Assembly (NCBI RefSeq): GCF_038002225.1 | Contig: NZ_JBBOCA010000001.1 | Coordinates: forward strand, 7,502,001 to 7,566,000 | Reading direction: 5' to 3' | Length of the DNA stretch: 64,000 bases | Origin: Paenibacillus sp. FSL R7-0204 | GTDB taxonomy: Bacteria > Bacillota > Bacilli > Paenibacillales > Paenibacillaceae | In this document: piece after piece, positions 9,226 to 17,356 of the stretch | Layout: each line of letters begins with the position of its first letter | How positions within the stretch are numbered: position 1 is the first letter of the stretch | Translations under genes and position numbers: made by a program | Notes under the pieces: model-generated | Database searches by the model: none | Seen by the model: only the letters and a program-made list of their open reading frames with translations | Told to the model about the DNA's origin: nothing

Positions 9226-9344
9226 CTTGGGGGACATACTTGGCAAAACACACTTTATCAGGCGTTCCTTGATGGACATCGCTTGACTGAGCGCCTCACA
9301 ATGGAGCACCACACTCAGACTCGCTTCCCTTACTTCGCCATGCC

Positions 9345-10829
9345 TCAAGGCAGATTGGACGAGCCCATCAGGAAGCGGTCTACCTCGCGGGCGGCCTGGC
9401 GGCCCTCGTTAATCGCCCAGACCACTAGACTCTGGCCGCGCCGCATATCACCAGCGGTGAAGACTCCCTCCACGTTCGTTGCCTGCGCGCCGAACTCTGC
9501 CTTAACGTTGGAACGCTCATCACGCTCCACGCCGAACTGTCCCAGCACTGTCTCCTCCGGTCCAGTGAAGCCCAGCGCCAGCAGCACGAGCTGCGCTTGA
9601 ATGACTTCTTCGCTGCCCGGTACTTCTACCGGGGCCATCCGCCCGTCCTCCGTGCGCTTCCATTCAATGCGCACCGTATTCAGCTCCTGCACATGGCCGC
9701 CCGCATCGCCCACAAAGCGCTTCGTATTCACCAAATAGCGGCGCGGATCTTCTTCATACAGAGAAGCCGCCTCCTGCTGTCCGTAGTCCACCTTCAGCAC
9801 CTTCGGCCATTCCGGCCAAGGATTGCCCGGCTGGCGGGTCAATGGCGACTGTGGCATAATCTCCAGCTGGATTACGCTGCGGCAGCCGTGGCGGATCGAA
9901 GTGGCTACACAGTCCGTCCCTGTATCTCCTCCGCCGATCACGACCACATCCTTGCCCGCTGCCGACAGATACTCCCCGTCAGCCAGTTCAGAATCCAGCA
10001 GGCTCTTCGTATTAAGTGTCAGGAACTCCATCGCCTGATGGATACCCCGCAGCTCCCGGCCTTCCAGCGGCAGGTCGCGCGCCTTGGTCGATCCGCCGCA
10101 GAGGACGACAGCATCATGTTCTTCCTGTAATTGAGCCGCTGCAATATCCCTGCCGATCTCAGTACGGGTGACGAAGGTCACGCCTTCCGCCGCCAGCAGA
10201 TCCACCCGGCGCTGCACCTTCTTCTTATCCAGCTTCATGTTCGGAATGCCGTAGGTCAGCAGTCCGCCGATCCGGTCAGCCCGCTCATATACCGTTACAC
10301 TGTGTCCCGCCTTGTTCAGCTGGGCGGCGCAGGCCAGCCCGGCAGGGCCGGAGCCGACGACAGCAACCTTTTTGCCCGTACGGGTAAGCGGCGGCTCAGG
10401 AACGATCCAGCCTTCGGCAAAACCTCTATCTACAATCGCTTTTTCGATCGATTTTATCGTTACCGAATCGCCGTTCTTCCCTACTGTGCAAGCACCTTCA
10501 CATGGTGCAGGGCAGACGCGTCCTGTAAATTCAGGGAAGTTGTTCGTCTTATGCAGGCGCTTCAGCGCGACCTGCCAGTTGCCGCGATAGACCATGTCAT
10601 TCCACTCGGGAATCAGATTATGCAGCGGACAGCCGCTGGCCATCCCTGACAATATACGCCCGACATGGCAGAACGGTGTTCCGCAATCCATACAGCGGGC
10701 ACCCTGCTCACGCAGCTGTTCTTCCTCCATCGGAACCGAGAATTCATTCCAGTTCTTAATCCGCTCCATTGGCTCGCATTCAGCAGGCGTCCGCCGCTGA
10801 TATTCTATAAATCCGGTTGTTTTACCCAT
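9345..10829 (-). CDS. gltD: Glutamate synthase (NADPH) small subunit
   Basis: A 494-residue beta subunit of GOGAT, which takes electrons from NADPH via FAD to the large subunit for glutamate formation from glutamine and 2-oxoglutarate. The N-terminal Fe-S cysteines are in [17 protein letters not shown] and [10 protein letters not shown]. The FAD site is [13 protein letters not shown] (about 150-165), the NADPH site [13 protein letters not shown], and the C-terminal FAD contact [19 protein letters not shown]. The ATG at 10829 ([13 protein letters not shown]) fits the family start and a GGAGG 9 bp upstream; a frame to 10883 adds 18 unlikely residues. No gltB lies beside it, which is unusual. 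Confidence 0.95.
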   Translation of the reverse strand: MGKTTGFIEYQRRTPAECEPMERIKNWNEFSVPMEEEQLREQGARCMDCGTPFCHVGRILSGMASGCPLHNLIPEWNDMVYRGNWQVALKRLHKTNNFPEFTGRVCPAPCEGACTVGKNGDSVTIKSIEKAIVDRGFAEGWIVPEPPLTRTGKKVAVVGSGPAGLACAAQLNKAGHSVTVYERADRIGGLLTYGIPNMKLDKKKVQRRVDLLAAEGVTFVTRTEIGRDIAAAQLQEEHDAVVLCGGSTKARDLPLEGRELRGIHQAMEFLTLNTKSLLDSELADGEYLSAAGKDVVVIGGGDTGTDCVATSIRHGCRSVIQLEIMPQSPLTRQPGNPWPEWPKVLKVDYGQQEAASLYEEDPRRYLVNTKRFVGDAGGHVQELNTVRIEWKRTEDGRMAPVEVPGSEEVIQAQLVLLALGFTGPEETVLGQFGVERDERSNVKAEFGAQATNVEGVFTAGDMRRGQSLVVWAINEGRQAAREVDRFLMGSSNLP

Positions 10830-10960
10830 CCCTGTCATCCTCCGAGTCTCTCTGATTGGCCGCCGAAATGTAATAGACGGCATTCATGCCCACACCCGGC
10901 TCCAAAAAGAAACACACTCTTCTGTCACCGTCCGTTATTCTGTCACTGTAAAGCAGCGAA

Positions 10961-11008
10961 GCAAGAGGCTGTAACGGGGCTTAAGATCACCCCGGTACAG
11001 GCTCTTGC
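10961..11008. terminator. 19-bp stem-loop upstream of gltD
   Basis: GCAAGAGGCTGTAACGGGG pairs with CCCCGGTACAGGCTCTTGC (17 of 19 positions). No U-run follows on either strand. It lies between the end of the HAAS-protein gene and gltD, so it is either a boundary hairpin for the former or a leader structure for the latter. Confidence 0.5.
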
Positions 11009-11121
11009 ACGGTTATAATAAGGGGAATAAATGCCTTCATATTATCACCTATCCGCAGAGAGGGAACATGAGCAATATCACCTTTTGTGTTAACGTTATG
11101 TGGCAAATCGCGTACACAGAC

Positions 11122-12102
11122 TCAGGCTGCATCTTTTTTCTTGAACATATTGTAGACCGAGCTGAACACCCCGAACAGAATCCCTGTTAACGGGAAGACG
11201 ATCCAGTTGATCTCCCACTGGTCGAACACGAAACCGCTGACCAAAAAAACACAGGTAACCAGCGGCCAGACCACAGCGGCAACTGCACCGACAATCCGGC
11301 CCTCCTCCTGCTTCGCCTCACTGAAATCGCCTGTCTTCAACAGCTGCTGGTACGCACTCCGGATATTCCCGTAATACACGAAGAGGAACACGGCTACAGC
11401 CACCATTATCGGCAGAACGGCCACCCCGTATGAGCTGAATTCATCTCCAAACGCAGAAGTTACAAAGATGGCAATCGGCGACAACACGCATAAACACACA
11501 CCCATGATAAGCGATAACGTATACGTGGCGGCAAAAGCGGCCTGTCGCTGCTCAATATACGCCTTCAGAGGATGCGGCAGACTGAACCCGGACTCCATGT
11601 ATTTGTATTTCTCCATTTTCGTGCCACTGTAGATGAATAACGCAATAGCAGGACCGAGCAGCAGTAACAGGGAGACCAGCCCGATCATACTCATCGCATC
11701 TTCAGAGAATACATTTCCCATGACCCCGTTCTCCCCAAGACCCGAGAAAAGGATAAGCAGCGCAGCACCCAGCAAAATCAGCCCTACGCCCCAGCCTACG
11801 AGCAGGCCGGATTTTCTTTTGGCAGCAATGAATTCTTCTACAGCAAGCTCATCCAGCATGGGCAGCCGTAGTCCTTCCTCCTTACGATCCTCTCCAAGCC
11901 CCAGCTCGCTGACCAGCTCATCAATGTTGCCGAACTCGGAAATAACGATGCCCACCGCCTCATTCTCCGACTTCCCTTCATGCTTCAGTTCATAGTATTT
12001 CTCTTCCATGTTGCCAAGCAGCTCCTGCTTCAGCATCGCCATCTGTTCCGTTCTGGGCAGAGATGCGAACATATTGTTCAAGTATCCAATGATGGTATCC
12101 AA
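11122..12102 (-). CDS. HAAS/DUF1700-type membrane protein, PadR partner
   Basis: A 326-residue protein. Residues about 1-85 form a cytosolic HAAS-type helical domain (MDTIIGYLNNMFASLP with the ELKHEGKSENEAVGIVISEFGN signature). Four or five membrane segments follow (for example LLVGWGVGLILLGAALLILF and ALFIYSG). I start it at the TTG at 12102, 5 bp after the padR stop, because the family begins exactly there and AAAGGAG lies 11 bp upstream. A longer frame to 12165 would overlap padR. Such proteins are usually co-transcribed with a PadR repressor and are thought to be its sensory or effector partner; the detailed role is unknown. Confidence 0.85.
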   Translation of the reverse strand: MDTIIGYLNNMFASLPRTEQMAMLKQELLGNMEEKYYELKHEGKSENEAVGIVISEFGNIDELVSELGLGEDRKEEGLRLPMLDELAVEEFIAAKRKSGLLVGWGVGLILLGAALLILFSGLGENGVMGNVFSEDAMSMIGLVSLLLLLGPAIALFIYSGTKMEKYKYMESGFSLPHPLKAYIEQRQAAFAATYTLSLIMGVCLCVLSPIAIFVTSAFGDEFSSYGVAVLPIMVAVAVFLFVYYGNIRSAYQQLLKTGDFSEAKQEEGRIVGAVAAVVWPLVTCVFLVSGFVFDQWEINWIVFPLTGILFGVFSSVYNMFKKKDAA

Positions 12103-12107
12103 GTTCC

Positions 12108-12434
12108 TCACAGCTCCTTTATGAATTTGTTGATAACTTCCTGCGTGATCTGCCATTCCTCGCATTTGGCACGGTAGTAGGCAAGACCCTGGGGAGTGAT
12201 GCGGTAGTAGGTACGTCTCTTGCCAAACGTCTCATCCAGATAAAAGGAATCAATATAACCGTTCTTCTCCAGCCGGGTGAATGCCGAATAGAGTGTGGTT
12301 TCCTTCATAATGTACTTCTCTTCCGATAGCTTCCGTATATTTTTGGAAATCTCATAGCCGTAAGACTCCCCGTCCAGAAGCATGTAGAGGATCATCGTGT
12401 CATTGTATCCTCTAATCACATCACTGCTGATCAA
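12108..12434 (-). CDS. PadR-family transcriptional regulator
   Basis: A 108-residue winged-helix regulator: MILYMLLDGESYGYEISKNI, the KETTLYSAFTRLEKNGYIDS recognition region and the RRTYYRITPQGLAYY wing. It starts with TTG at 12434, preceded by GGAGG at a 7-bp distance. The downstream HAAS membrane protein gene begins 5 bp after its stop. A 23-bp inverted repeat covers the promoter region, so autoregulation is likely. Confidence 0.93.
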   Translation of the reverse strand: MISSDVIRGYNDTMILYMLLDGESYGYEISKNIRKLSEEKYIMKETTLYSAFTRLEKNGYIDSFYLDETFGKRRTYYRITPQGLAYYRAKCEEWQITQEVINKFIKEL

Positions 12435-12448
12435 TTGCCTGCCTCCTA

Positions 12449-12508
12449 TACTTCATCTGTCGTAGTAATTAGGTTCATTGTAGCATAATTACTACGACAG
12501 ATGAAGTA
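12449..12508. promoter_or_regulatory. 23-bp perfect inverted repeat upstream of padR
   Basis: Arms 12449-12471 and 12486-12508 are exact reverse complements, separated by 14 bp. The inner part reads GTAGTAATTA/TAATTACTAC. It lies immediately upstream of the padR ribosome binding site. It is far longer than a usual PadR operator, so it may be a double operator or an mRNA hairpin in the leader. Confidence 0.8.
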
Positions 12509-12593
12509 GTGTTTATGATGAATGGAGAATTAATTTTAAAAGCGGGTTTACGGGCGTTTTCTGTACAGCGAGCTATTAGAAAGAAAAGTAATA

Positions 12594-12646
12594 TTGACAG
12601 ACAAATCATACTTTTATATGATTTATTTATCGTTCAATAAATAAAT
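12594..12646 (+). promoter_or_regulatory. tetR promoter with TetR operator
   Basis: TTGACA (12594-12599), a 17-bp spacer and TATGAT (12617-12622) form a near-consensus promoter. An inverted repeat with 10-bp arms (ATTTATTTAT, 12621-12630; ATAAATAAAT, 12637-12646) separated by CGTTCA overlaps the -10 box. The same arms and spacing recur before the next gene. Confidence 0.85.
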
Positions 12647-12663
12647 GATTGGAACTGATCACA

Positions 12664-13185
12664 ATGGCAGCAAAGGAAGATAAAAAGCAAAAAATTATGG
12701 AAAGCGCATTAACCTTATTCGCAGAATATGACTACTACAGGACAACAACTGCAATGGTAGCTAAAGCCGCGGGAGTTACACAGCCCTATATCTTTCATTT
12801 TTTTGACAACAAAGAAGACTTATATATAGCTGTGTTAAACCGTGCCTACGATCGAATCCATGACACTTTTATGGAAGTCGAGGCACCTGCTGATCAGTTG
12901 GTTGGCGCAATGGGCAGCAGTTTTTTCAACTTAATGCAAACACACCGTTCCGAAGTATTGATGGTAATGCAGGCTTATACCATATCGGAAGCTGGGATCA
13001 AACAACATTCTGCTAAGCTCTATAAGACTATTTTTGATGAAGTGACTGTCAAATTCCAGAAAGCCGGAGTCCCTGATGCGGAAGTAAATGCAATCCGTTT
13101 TATGAGTATAGGGCTGCTAGTCACGTTATCCGAGGTGCTTGATCTGTCAGAAATAAAACAATCCATATTAATGACTAAAGAATGA
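12664..13185 (+). CDS. TetR-family transcriptional regulator
   Basis: A 173-residue regulator. The N-terminal TetR helix-turn-helix is clear (KIMESALTLFAEYDYYRTTTAMVAKAAGVTQPYIFHFFDNKEDLY, residues about 9-55). The rest is a helical ligand/dimerisation domain without a recognisable ligand signature. The ATG at 12664 is preferred; a TTG at 12649 would add five residues. It lies in an AT-rich segment together with the following membrane protein gene. Matching operators in front of both genes suggest that it represses itself and its neighbour. Confidence 0.93.
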   Translation: MAAKEDKKQKIMESALTLFAEYDYYRTTTAMVAKAAGVTQPYIFHFFDNKEDLYIAVLNRAYDRIHDTFMEVEAPADQLVGAMGSSFFNLMQTHRSEVLMVMQAYTISEAGIKQHSAKLYKTIFDEVTVKFQKAGVPDAEVNAIRFMSIGLLVTLSEVLDLSEIKQSILMTKE

Positions 13186-13192
13186 AGTAAAC

Positions 13193-13232
13193 GCAAGCAG
13201 CAAACGGATAAATTTTATCTGTTACTGCTTGC
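13193..13232 (+). terminator. Stem-loop after tetR
   Basis: GCAAGCAG and CTGCTTGC form the base, extended by an imperfect GGATAAA/TTTATC stem. A short AT-rich tail follows. It probably ends the tetR transcript, leaving the next gene to its own promoter. Confidence 0.65.
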
Positions 13233-13247
13233 AATTATTTCGATAAA

Positions 13248-13269
13248 TTATTTATTGATCGATAAATAA
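13248..13269. promoter_or_regulatory. Second TetR-type operator
   Basis: TTATTTAT-TGATCG-ATAAATAA is an inverted repeat with the same arms and the same 6-bp spacing as the operator at 12621-12646. It lies about 20 bp upstream of the start of the membrane protein gene at 13290. Confidence 0.85.
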
Positions 13270-13289
13270 AAAAAAGGAGTGAGCTAATC

Positions 13290-14147
13290 TTGCATACTAT
13301 GTTCAACGAGTTGATGACATCTGCCGTCTCTATTTTTAAGCGTGAAAAAGGGCTCGTTGTGCTTGGAATAGTTGGGTTCATTATTGCGGGATGTGCTGCT
13401 ATCTTTATGTTCTTTCAAGGAGTAGTTGTTCTGCCGGAGGGTAATATTAAAAATGTATTCTCGTTTGCCGCAGCATTGGGAATTTTTCTGTTATCCATCG
13501 CTGCGATCTTACCTTTTGCTGACTTTACCGCCCGCATGAGAAAAGTGATTCGCCGGCTTTTTATTGCTGCTGCTTCATACAGCTATATAATTGAAACCCT
13601 GCAGAATTTCCGGGGCTTCAATCCCCGTTTCTCTAAAGCCGGCGGCCTGGTGGATACCCTTGCGGGAGCTTTATTTGGCGTCGTATCTCTTTCTTTCGTC
13701 GTCTCGGGTATCCTGCTTACTGTTCAATTTATGAGGATGAAGGCCCCATTATCGCGCCCTGTACTTATCACCGGTATCCGTTATGCCTTGCTGTCGGTAT
13801 TCATAGCTAATCTGGCAGGACTGATCATGATGAGCATACAAGGCCGTTTTATCGGAGCTGGAGGCAATTATATTGTGCTACATGGAATTGGCTTTCATTC
13901 CCTCCAAACTCTACTGTTACCGGCCTGGCTGCTGGAACATTCGAATCTGCGGCCCGGCAAACAACGTATGCTCCTGCATGCAGGCTGCATAGCTTGGTTG
14001 ATTGCCATTATGTTCATAGCCGTTCAGACCAGTCTTGGCCGTTCTATGTTTGAGGTTAGCTTGTTTTCGATACTTGCCCTGCTCTATTTACTGGTTTGGC
14101 TGTTCACTGTCATTTCAGCTCTAATGTCTGCCTGTAAAATTCGGTAG
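13290..14147 (+). CDS. Polytopic membrane protein, TetR-controlled, unknown function
   Basis: A 285-residue, strongly hydrophobic protein with about seven or eight predicted membrane segments (for example LVVLGIVGFIIAGCAAIFMF, AALGIFLLSIAAILPF, LLYLLVWLFTVISAL). I recognise no family. The frame begins with TTG at 13290, 10 bp after AAGGAG; an ATG three codons downstream is the alternative. Like tetR it is AT-rich compared with its surroundings. The shared operator suggests that it is the target of the TetR regulator, perhaps in exporting or sensing a small molecule, but the sequence does not show which. Confidence 0.8.
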   Translation: MHTMFNELMTSAVSIFKREKGLVVLGIVGFIIAGCAAIFMFFQGVVVLPEGNIKNVFSFAAALGIFLLSIAAILPFADFTARMRKVIRRLFIAAASYSYIIETLQNFRGFNPRFSKAGGLVDTLAGALFGVVSLSFVVSGILLTVQFMRMKAPLSRPVLITGIRYALLSVFIANLAGLIMMSIQGRFIGAGGNYIVLHGIGFHSLQTLLLPAWLLEHSNLRPGKQRMLLHAGCIAWLIAIMFIAVQTSLGRSMFEVSLFSILALLYLLVWLFTVISALMSACKIR

Positions 14148-14152
14148 GGCAA

Positions 14153-14180
14153 GAAGCAGACCGCCCCGGCAGCCTGCTTC
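14153..14180. terminator. Hairpin between convergent genes
   Basis: The arms GAAGCAG and CTGCTTC enclose a GC-rich loop. It lies between the membrane protein gene and the convergent pullulanase gene and can serve both strands. Confidence 0.55.
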
Positions 14181-14211
14181 TGCGTAATACCTATATCGCG
14201 GCACCTATCAG

Positions 14212-16167
14212 TTAGTTCACAGCTAGTACAATCATTCCAACTCCTGTAGCGGTTAAAATGCCGCCCTCCAGCCCGCTGATCTGCTCCTCGCCGAATACAA
14301 TGTCCCATGCTCCCAGTTCGGGCAGCTTCAGGGCTGCACCCTCCGGGTTGGCATTGTACAGAACGTACAAATGCTCCGCAGAATCTCCTCCGGCATGATC
14401 GCGGAGCGTGAAGGCCACCGCCTGTGCCGGTGCCTCCTCGAAGACCAGATGGTCACGGATCTCATCGGCGGTACGCAGCCGGAAGGCGGGGTGAGCCGCG
14501 CGCAGCGCGATCAGCCGCTTCATGTACTCCACAGATTCAGCATGCTCCGCGCAGCGTTCCCAGTCCAGCCAGTTCACTTCCACTGGTGATTTATAGCTGT
14601 TCTCCACACCGTCCTTGGTCCGCAGGAACTCCTGCCCGGCATGAATGAACGGTATCCCCTGACTCGTCAGCACCATAGCCGAGGCCAGATGGTGCATAGC
14701 ACGGCGCTGTCCGTCTTCTGCTCCAGCCGTAGACAAGACCAGCTTATCCCACAGTGTATGATTGTCATGGCACTCCACGAAGTTCACACTCTGCTGCGGC
14801 TCCTGGGCGTATTGTCCAAGGCCGGGCCCATAGTAGATTGCTCCGGCAATGCCTGCCTTCACATTGCGCTCGAAGCCGATACCGCCGCTGATGAAGCCTT
14901 TTTGGTCATGCAGAAAGATGTTTCCTTTCACCGCATCGCGGAAGCCGTCATTAAAATGCCCGATGCCCGGCATCTCATTGGCCTGGCGCTGATTAGCCCG
15001 CAGCTCCTCCGCCAGCTCCGTGTCCATCACCCAGCCCTCGCCAATGGTCATAATCGAGGGGTCCAGCTCATCCAGACGGCGGCGGATCTCATTCATGGTC
15101 CCTACATCATGCAGTCCCATCAGATCAAAGCGGAAGCCGTCAATATGGTACTCCTTGGCCCAGTACAACACGGACTCCACGATGAAACGGGACATCATCT
15201 TGCGCTCAGAGGCAGTATCATTCCCGCAGCCGGAGCCGTTAGATAACCGGCCATCTGCGGTATAGCGCAGATAGTAACCGGGAACCAGCTTGGTGAAGTT
15301 CACACGGAAGCCGTCATAGACATGATTATAGACCACATCCATGATCACACGCAGGCCGCGGTCATGAAGTGCCTGAATCATCGTCTTCAGCTCCCGGATA
15401 CGCAGGCCCGGAACATACGGATCTGACGCATAAGAGCCTTCAGGAGCATTATAGTTCTTGGGATCATATCCCCAATTATAATGAGGCTCCGTAAGAAGGG
15501 TCTCATCTACGCTCTCTGTCGCATAATCATAGATAGGCAGCAGCTGCACATGGGTAACGCCCAGACTGGCAATATGATCAAGACCGGTAGCAATGCCCTC
15601 AGGACCCCCGGTTCCGGCTTCAGCAAGGCCCAGGTATTGCCCTGTATGCGTAATCCCGCTGGCAGGATGAACCGATAAGTCACGCAGGTGAAGCTCATAG
15701 ATCACCGCATCCACCGGGTCCGCAAGCGGCGGTTTATCCTGCGTCCAGCGCGCGGGATCGGTTTTGCGCAGATCCAGTATAGCCCCTCTGTCCCCATTCA
15801 CGCCGACCGCCCGGGCGTACGGGTCCACCGCTTCATTCCATAGATCACCGATGCGCACCTTGTAAGTGTAGAACATTCCATCCAGATCGCCCGGAACGCT
15901 GAGTCTCCAGGTTCCCCGGACGTCACGCACCATGGGAATCTGCCGCTGCGCAGCATCCTCCCAGGATGCATAGAGTACCAGCTCCGCTTCCTGGGCCGTC
16001 GGGGCCCACAGACAGAACGCCGAGCCGGACACCGAATAGGTTAGGCCAAGATCCTCTCCGTCATAGCTGAACAGCTCATCGAAACTCCGGTCGAAGACGG
16101 AGATTCCGCTGGTAGCCGCCGGGTCCCCGTAATCAATCGGTTCCTTCATTTCCTTCTGTACTGACAA
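14212..16167 (-). CDS. pulA: Type I pullulanase
   Basis: A 651-residue GH13 enzyme that debranches alpha-1,6 links in pullulan and amylopectin or glycogen. An N-terminal CBM48-like domain (about 30-130) precedes the TIM barrel. The pullulanase hallmark YNWGYDPKNYNAPEGSY is present. Catalytic residues are visible: Asp in DGFRFDLMG, Glu in TIGEGW and Asp in VECHDNHTLWD; VIMDVVYNHV is conserved region I. There is no signal peptide, so it is cytoplasmic and likely acts on maltodextrins or glycogen. It is a single gene. Confidence 0.95.
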   Translation of the reverse strand: MSVQKEMKEPIDYGDPAATSGISVFDRSFDELFSYDGEDLGLTYSVSGSAFCLWAPTAQEAELVLYASWEDAAQRQIPMVRDVRGTWRLSVPGDLDGMFYTYKVRIGDLWNEAVDPYARAVGVNGDRGAILDLRKTDPARWTQDKPPLADPVDAVIYELHLRDLSVHPASGITHTGQYLGLAEAGTGGPEGIATGLDHIASLGVTHVQLLPIYDYATESVDETLLTEPHYNWGYDPKNYNAPEGSYASDPYVPGLRIRELKTMIQALHDRGLRVIMDVVYNHVYDGFRVNFTKLVPGYYLRYTADGRLSNGSGCGNDTASERKMMSRFIVESVLYWAKEYHIDGFRFDLMGLHDVGTMNEIRRRLDELDPSIMTIGEGWVMDTELAEELRANQRQANEMPGIGHFNDGFRDAVKGNIFLHDQKGFISGGIGFERNVKAGIAGAIYYGPGLGQYAQEPQQSVNFVECHDNHTLWDKLVLSTAGAEDGQRRAMHHLASAMVLTSQGIPFIHAGQEFLRTKDGVENSYKSPVEVNWLDWERCAEHAESVEYMKRLIALRAAHPAFRLRTADEIRDHLVFEEAPAQAVAFTLRDHAGGDSAEHLYVLYNANPEGAALKLPELGAWDIVFGEEQISGLEGGILTATGVGMIVLAVN

Positions 16168-16310
16168 GGCATACCGCCTCCTTTACCCTTAACTAAATAT
16201 ACGGCAGGGCTCATGGATTTTATACAACTCTTCTTTTCTCTATATGAAATTTTATCCTAACCGCCATGTTTGTGCAAACGTTTGAATCACACTCTGCAAG
16301 TGGAAACAAT

Positions 16311-16376
16311 ACCGTTTCGGCGAGAAATAAAAGGATAATGATAGGGCGAAGCATATACATTCTTATCTTTCAAAAA
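16311..16376 (+). repeat. Dispersed repeat family 2, copy 1 (66 bp)
   Basis: It aligns without gaps to 58902-58967. The conserved core reads ACCGTTTCnGCGAGAAATA and nAAGGATAA, followed by a GAAnCATATAnA segment and an AT-rich end. Both copies are followed directly by a strong hairpin. Confidence 0.8.
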
Positions 16377-16429
16377 GGCCGGGACACAGCAGATACCCTG
16401 TCCCGGCCCGGCCACTATCTTGAAGCAGA

Positions 16430-16722
16430 CTAGTGGCGCATCAGATTAAAAAGGATGGATTAGCTTGTTAAACCCTATCCACCCAAAATCTAACGGACCG
16501 GAGAGAGCTTATCCCCATGAAAACGCCACTTTTTGCAGCGTAACGGACTCAGGGGACCTTACAGTCTCTTTATGGGACGTTTCGGAGCTGAAGTGAAAAG
16601 GATAATGCCTGTGGAGTCCGTTACTCGCCCAGTTGGCGACTTTCTTTCCAAATAGGTGCACCTCAGTCCGTTACGCTAAGCCAAACGCCCCTGAAGAACA
16701 ACGCCCGCTTGGAAAAAAGATG
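16430..16722 (-). repeat. Dispersed repeat family 1, copy A
   Basis: On the minus strand it follows the copy at 35188-35450 closely: CCAAGCGGG, TTGGCTTAGCGTAACGGACT, CAGCTCCGAAACGTC, TGAGTCCGTTACGCTGCAAA and GGTCCGTTAGATTTTGGG occur in the same order. It ends at 16430 in a CTAGT-N6-ATCAGATTAAAAA terminus like that of copy B. Confidence 0.85.
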
Positions 16723-16729
16723 TAATCTG

Positions 16730-17356
16730 TTACGGCACATCTGGAATTCCCGGCAGGTCGAGCGACACCATCGTAAGTATTCTTTTATTCGCTGAATAGG
16801 AGATCTGCCGTTCTCTTCCCGGTGTATAACCGCCGCCCGGATGTTGCACCCCGTTATCATGGACAACCAGCGTGCAGGAACCGTCCTCCTCATCCTCATA
16901 GCCGATTCCCAGCACCCAATGATAGTCATACGCATATCTTCCGCGCCAGCGGAGGCTGAGCCACTTGTCGAATTTGAGCGCGACCGGACGCCCGGCATCA
17001 ATCTCGGCCCGGTAGCGTCCGATATCATTGAACACGGATACCTTAATCAGGTCGGAGCGGTTACTTAAAAGCGGCAGGGCTGCGCTGATGTACGCCCGGA
17101 GGCCTCTGACAAAGCTGCGTGTACTCATGCCCCAGGGCGTTCCGCCATGGTGGGTGTAGATGTAATTGATATGCGCGGCCATAGAATCAAAATGACGGAT
17201 ACCCGGAATGAACGTCCGGCCCATATACGAATGCCAATATTCCAGGAGGGCGGCCATGGTTGCCGGCCCGCACGCTGAGGAAGGCGAGGCTACGCCTGTC
17301 TCCCACTGTGTATACGCCTTAGCCTTCAGCCGCTCCCCGGAAGGCTTCCGGCTCAT
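16730..17356 (-). CDS. C39-like cysteine peptidase domain protein
   Basis: A 208-residue protein with a papain-like C39_2 pattern: the candidate catalytic Cys in SSACGPATMAALLEYW (about residue 29), the His in YDYHWVLGIGYED (about 145) and an Asp/Asn in VVHDNGVQHPGGG. There is no signal peptide and no transporter part, so a soluble protease or transglutaminase-like role is possible. Its ATG overlaps the stop codon of the hybrid kinase gene (ATGA), which indicates translational coupling. It may be an output enzyme of that kinase, but this is inference from position only. Confidence 0.8.
   Translation of the reverse strand: MSRKPSGERLKAKAYTQWETGVASPSSACGPATMAALLEYWHSYMGRTFIPGIRHFDSMAAHINYIYTHHGGTPWGMSTRSFVRGLRAYISAALPLLSNRSDLIKVSVFNDIGRYRAEIDAGRPVALKFDKWLSLRWRGRYAYDYHWVLGIGYEDEEDGSCTLVVHDNGVQHPGGGYTPGRERQISYSANKRILTMVSLDLPGIPDVP

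Larger units (their letters stand above)
8851..9344. other. 494-bp region without a convincing gene
   Basis: It holds two 18-bp tandem copies of ACTTCTAATCTAnCTGCA (8913-8948), a family-3 dispersed repeat (9009-9134) and a terminator-like hairpin (9205-9225) for the gltD transcript. A 71-codon minus frame at 9036-9251 has no ribosome binding site and overlaps the repeat, so I do not call it a gene. Confidence 0.7.
16168..16729. other. 562-bp intergenic region with two dispersed repeats
   Basis: It contains the pullulanase promoter side, a family-2 repeat (16311-16376), a GGCCGGGACA...TGTCCCGGCC hairpin (about 16377-16411) and a family-1 repeat on the minus strand (16430-16722) that reaches the end of the peptidase gene. 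No gene is apparent. Confidence 0.8.

Noticed and set aside
9036..9251. 71-codon minus-strand open frame
   Set aside because: No ribosome binding site, odd composition, and overlap with a dispersed repeat and a terminator.
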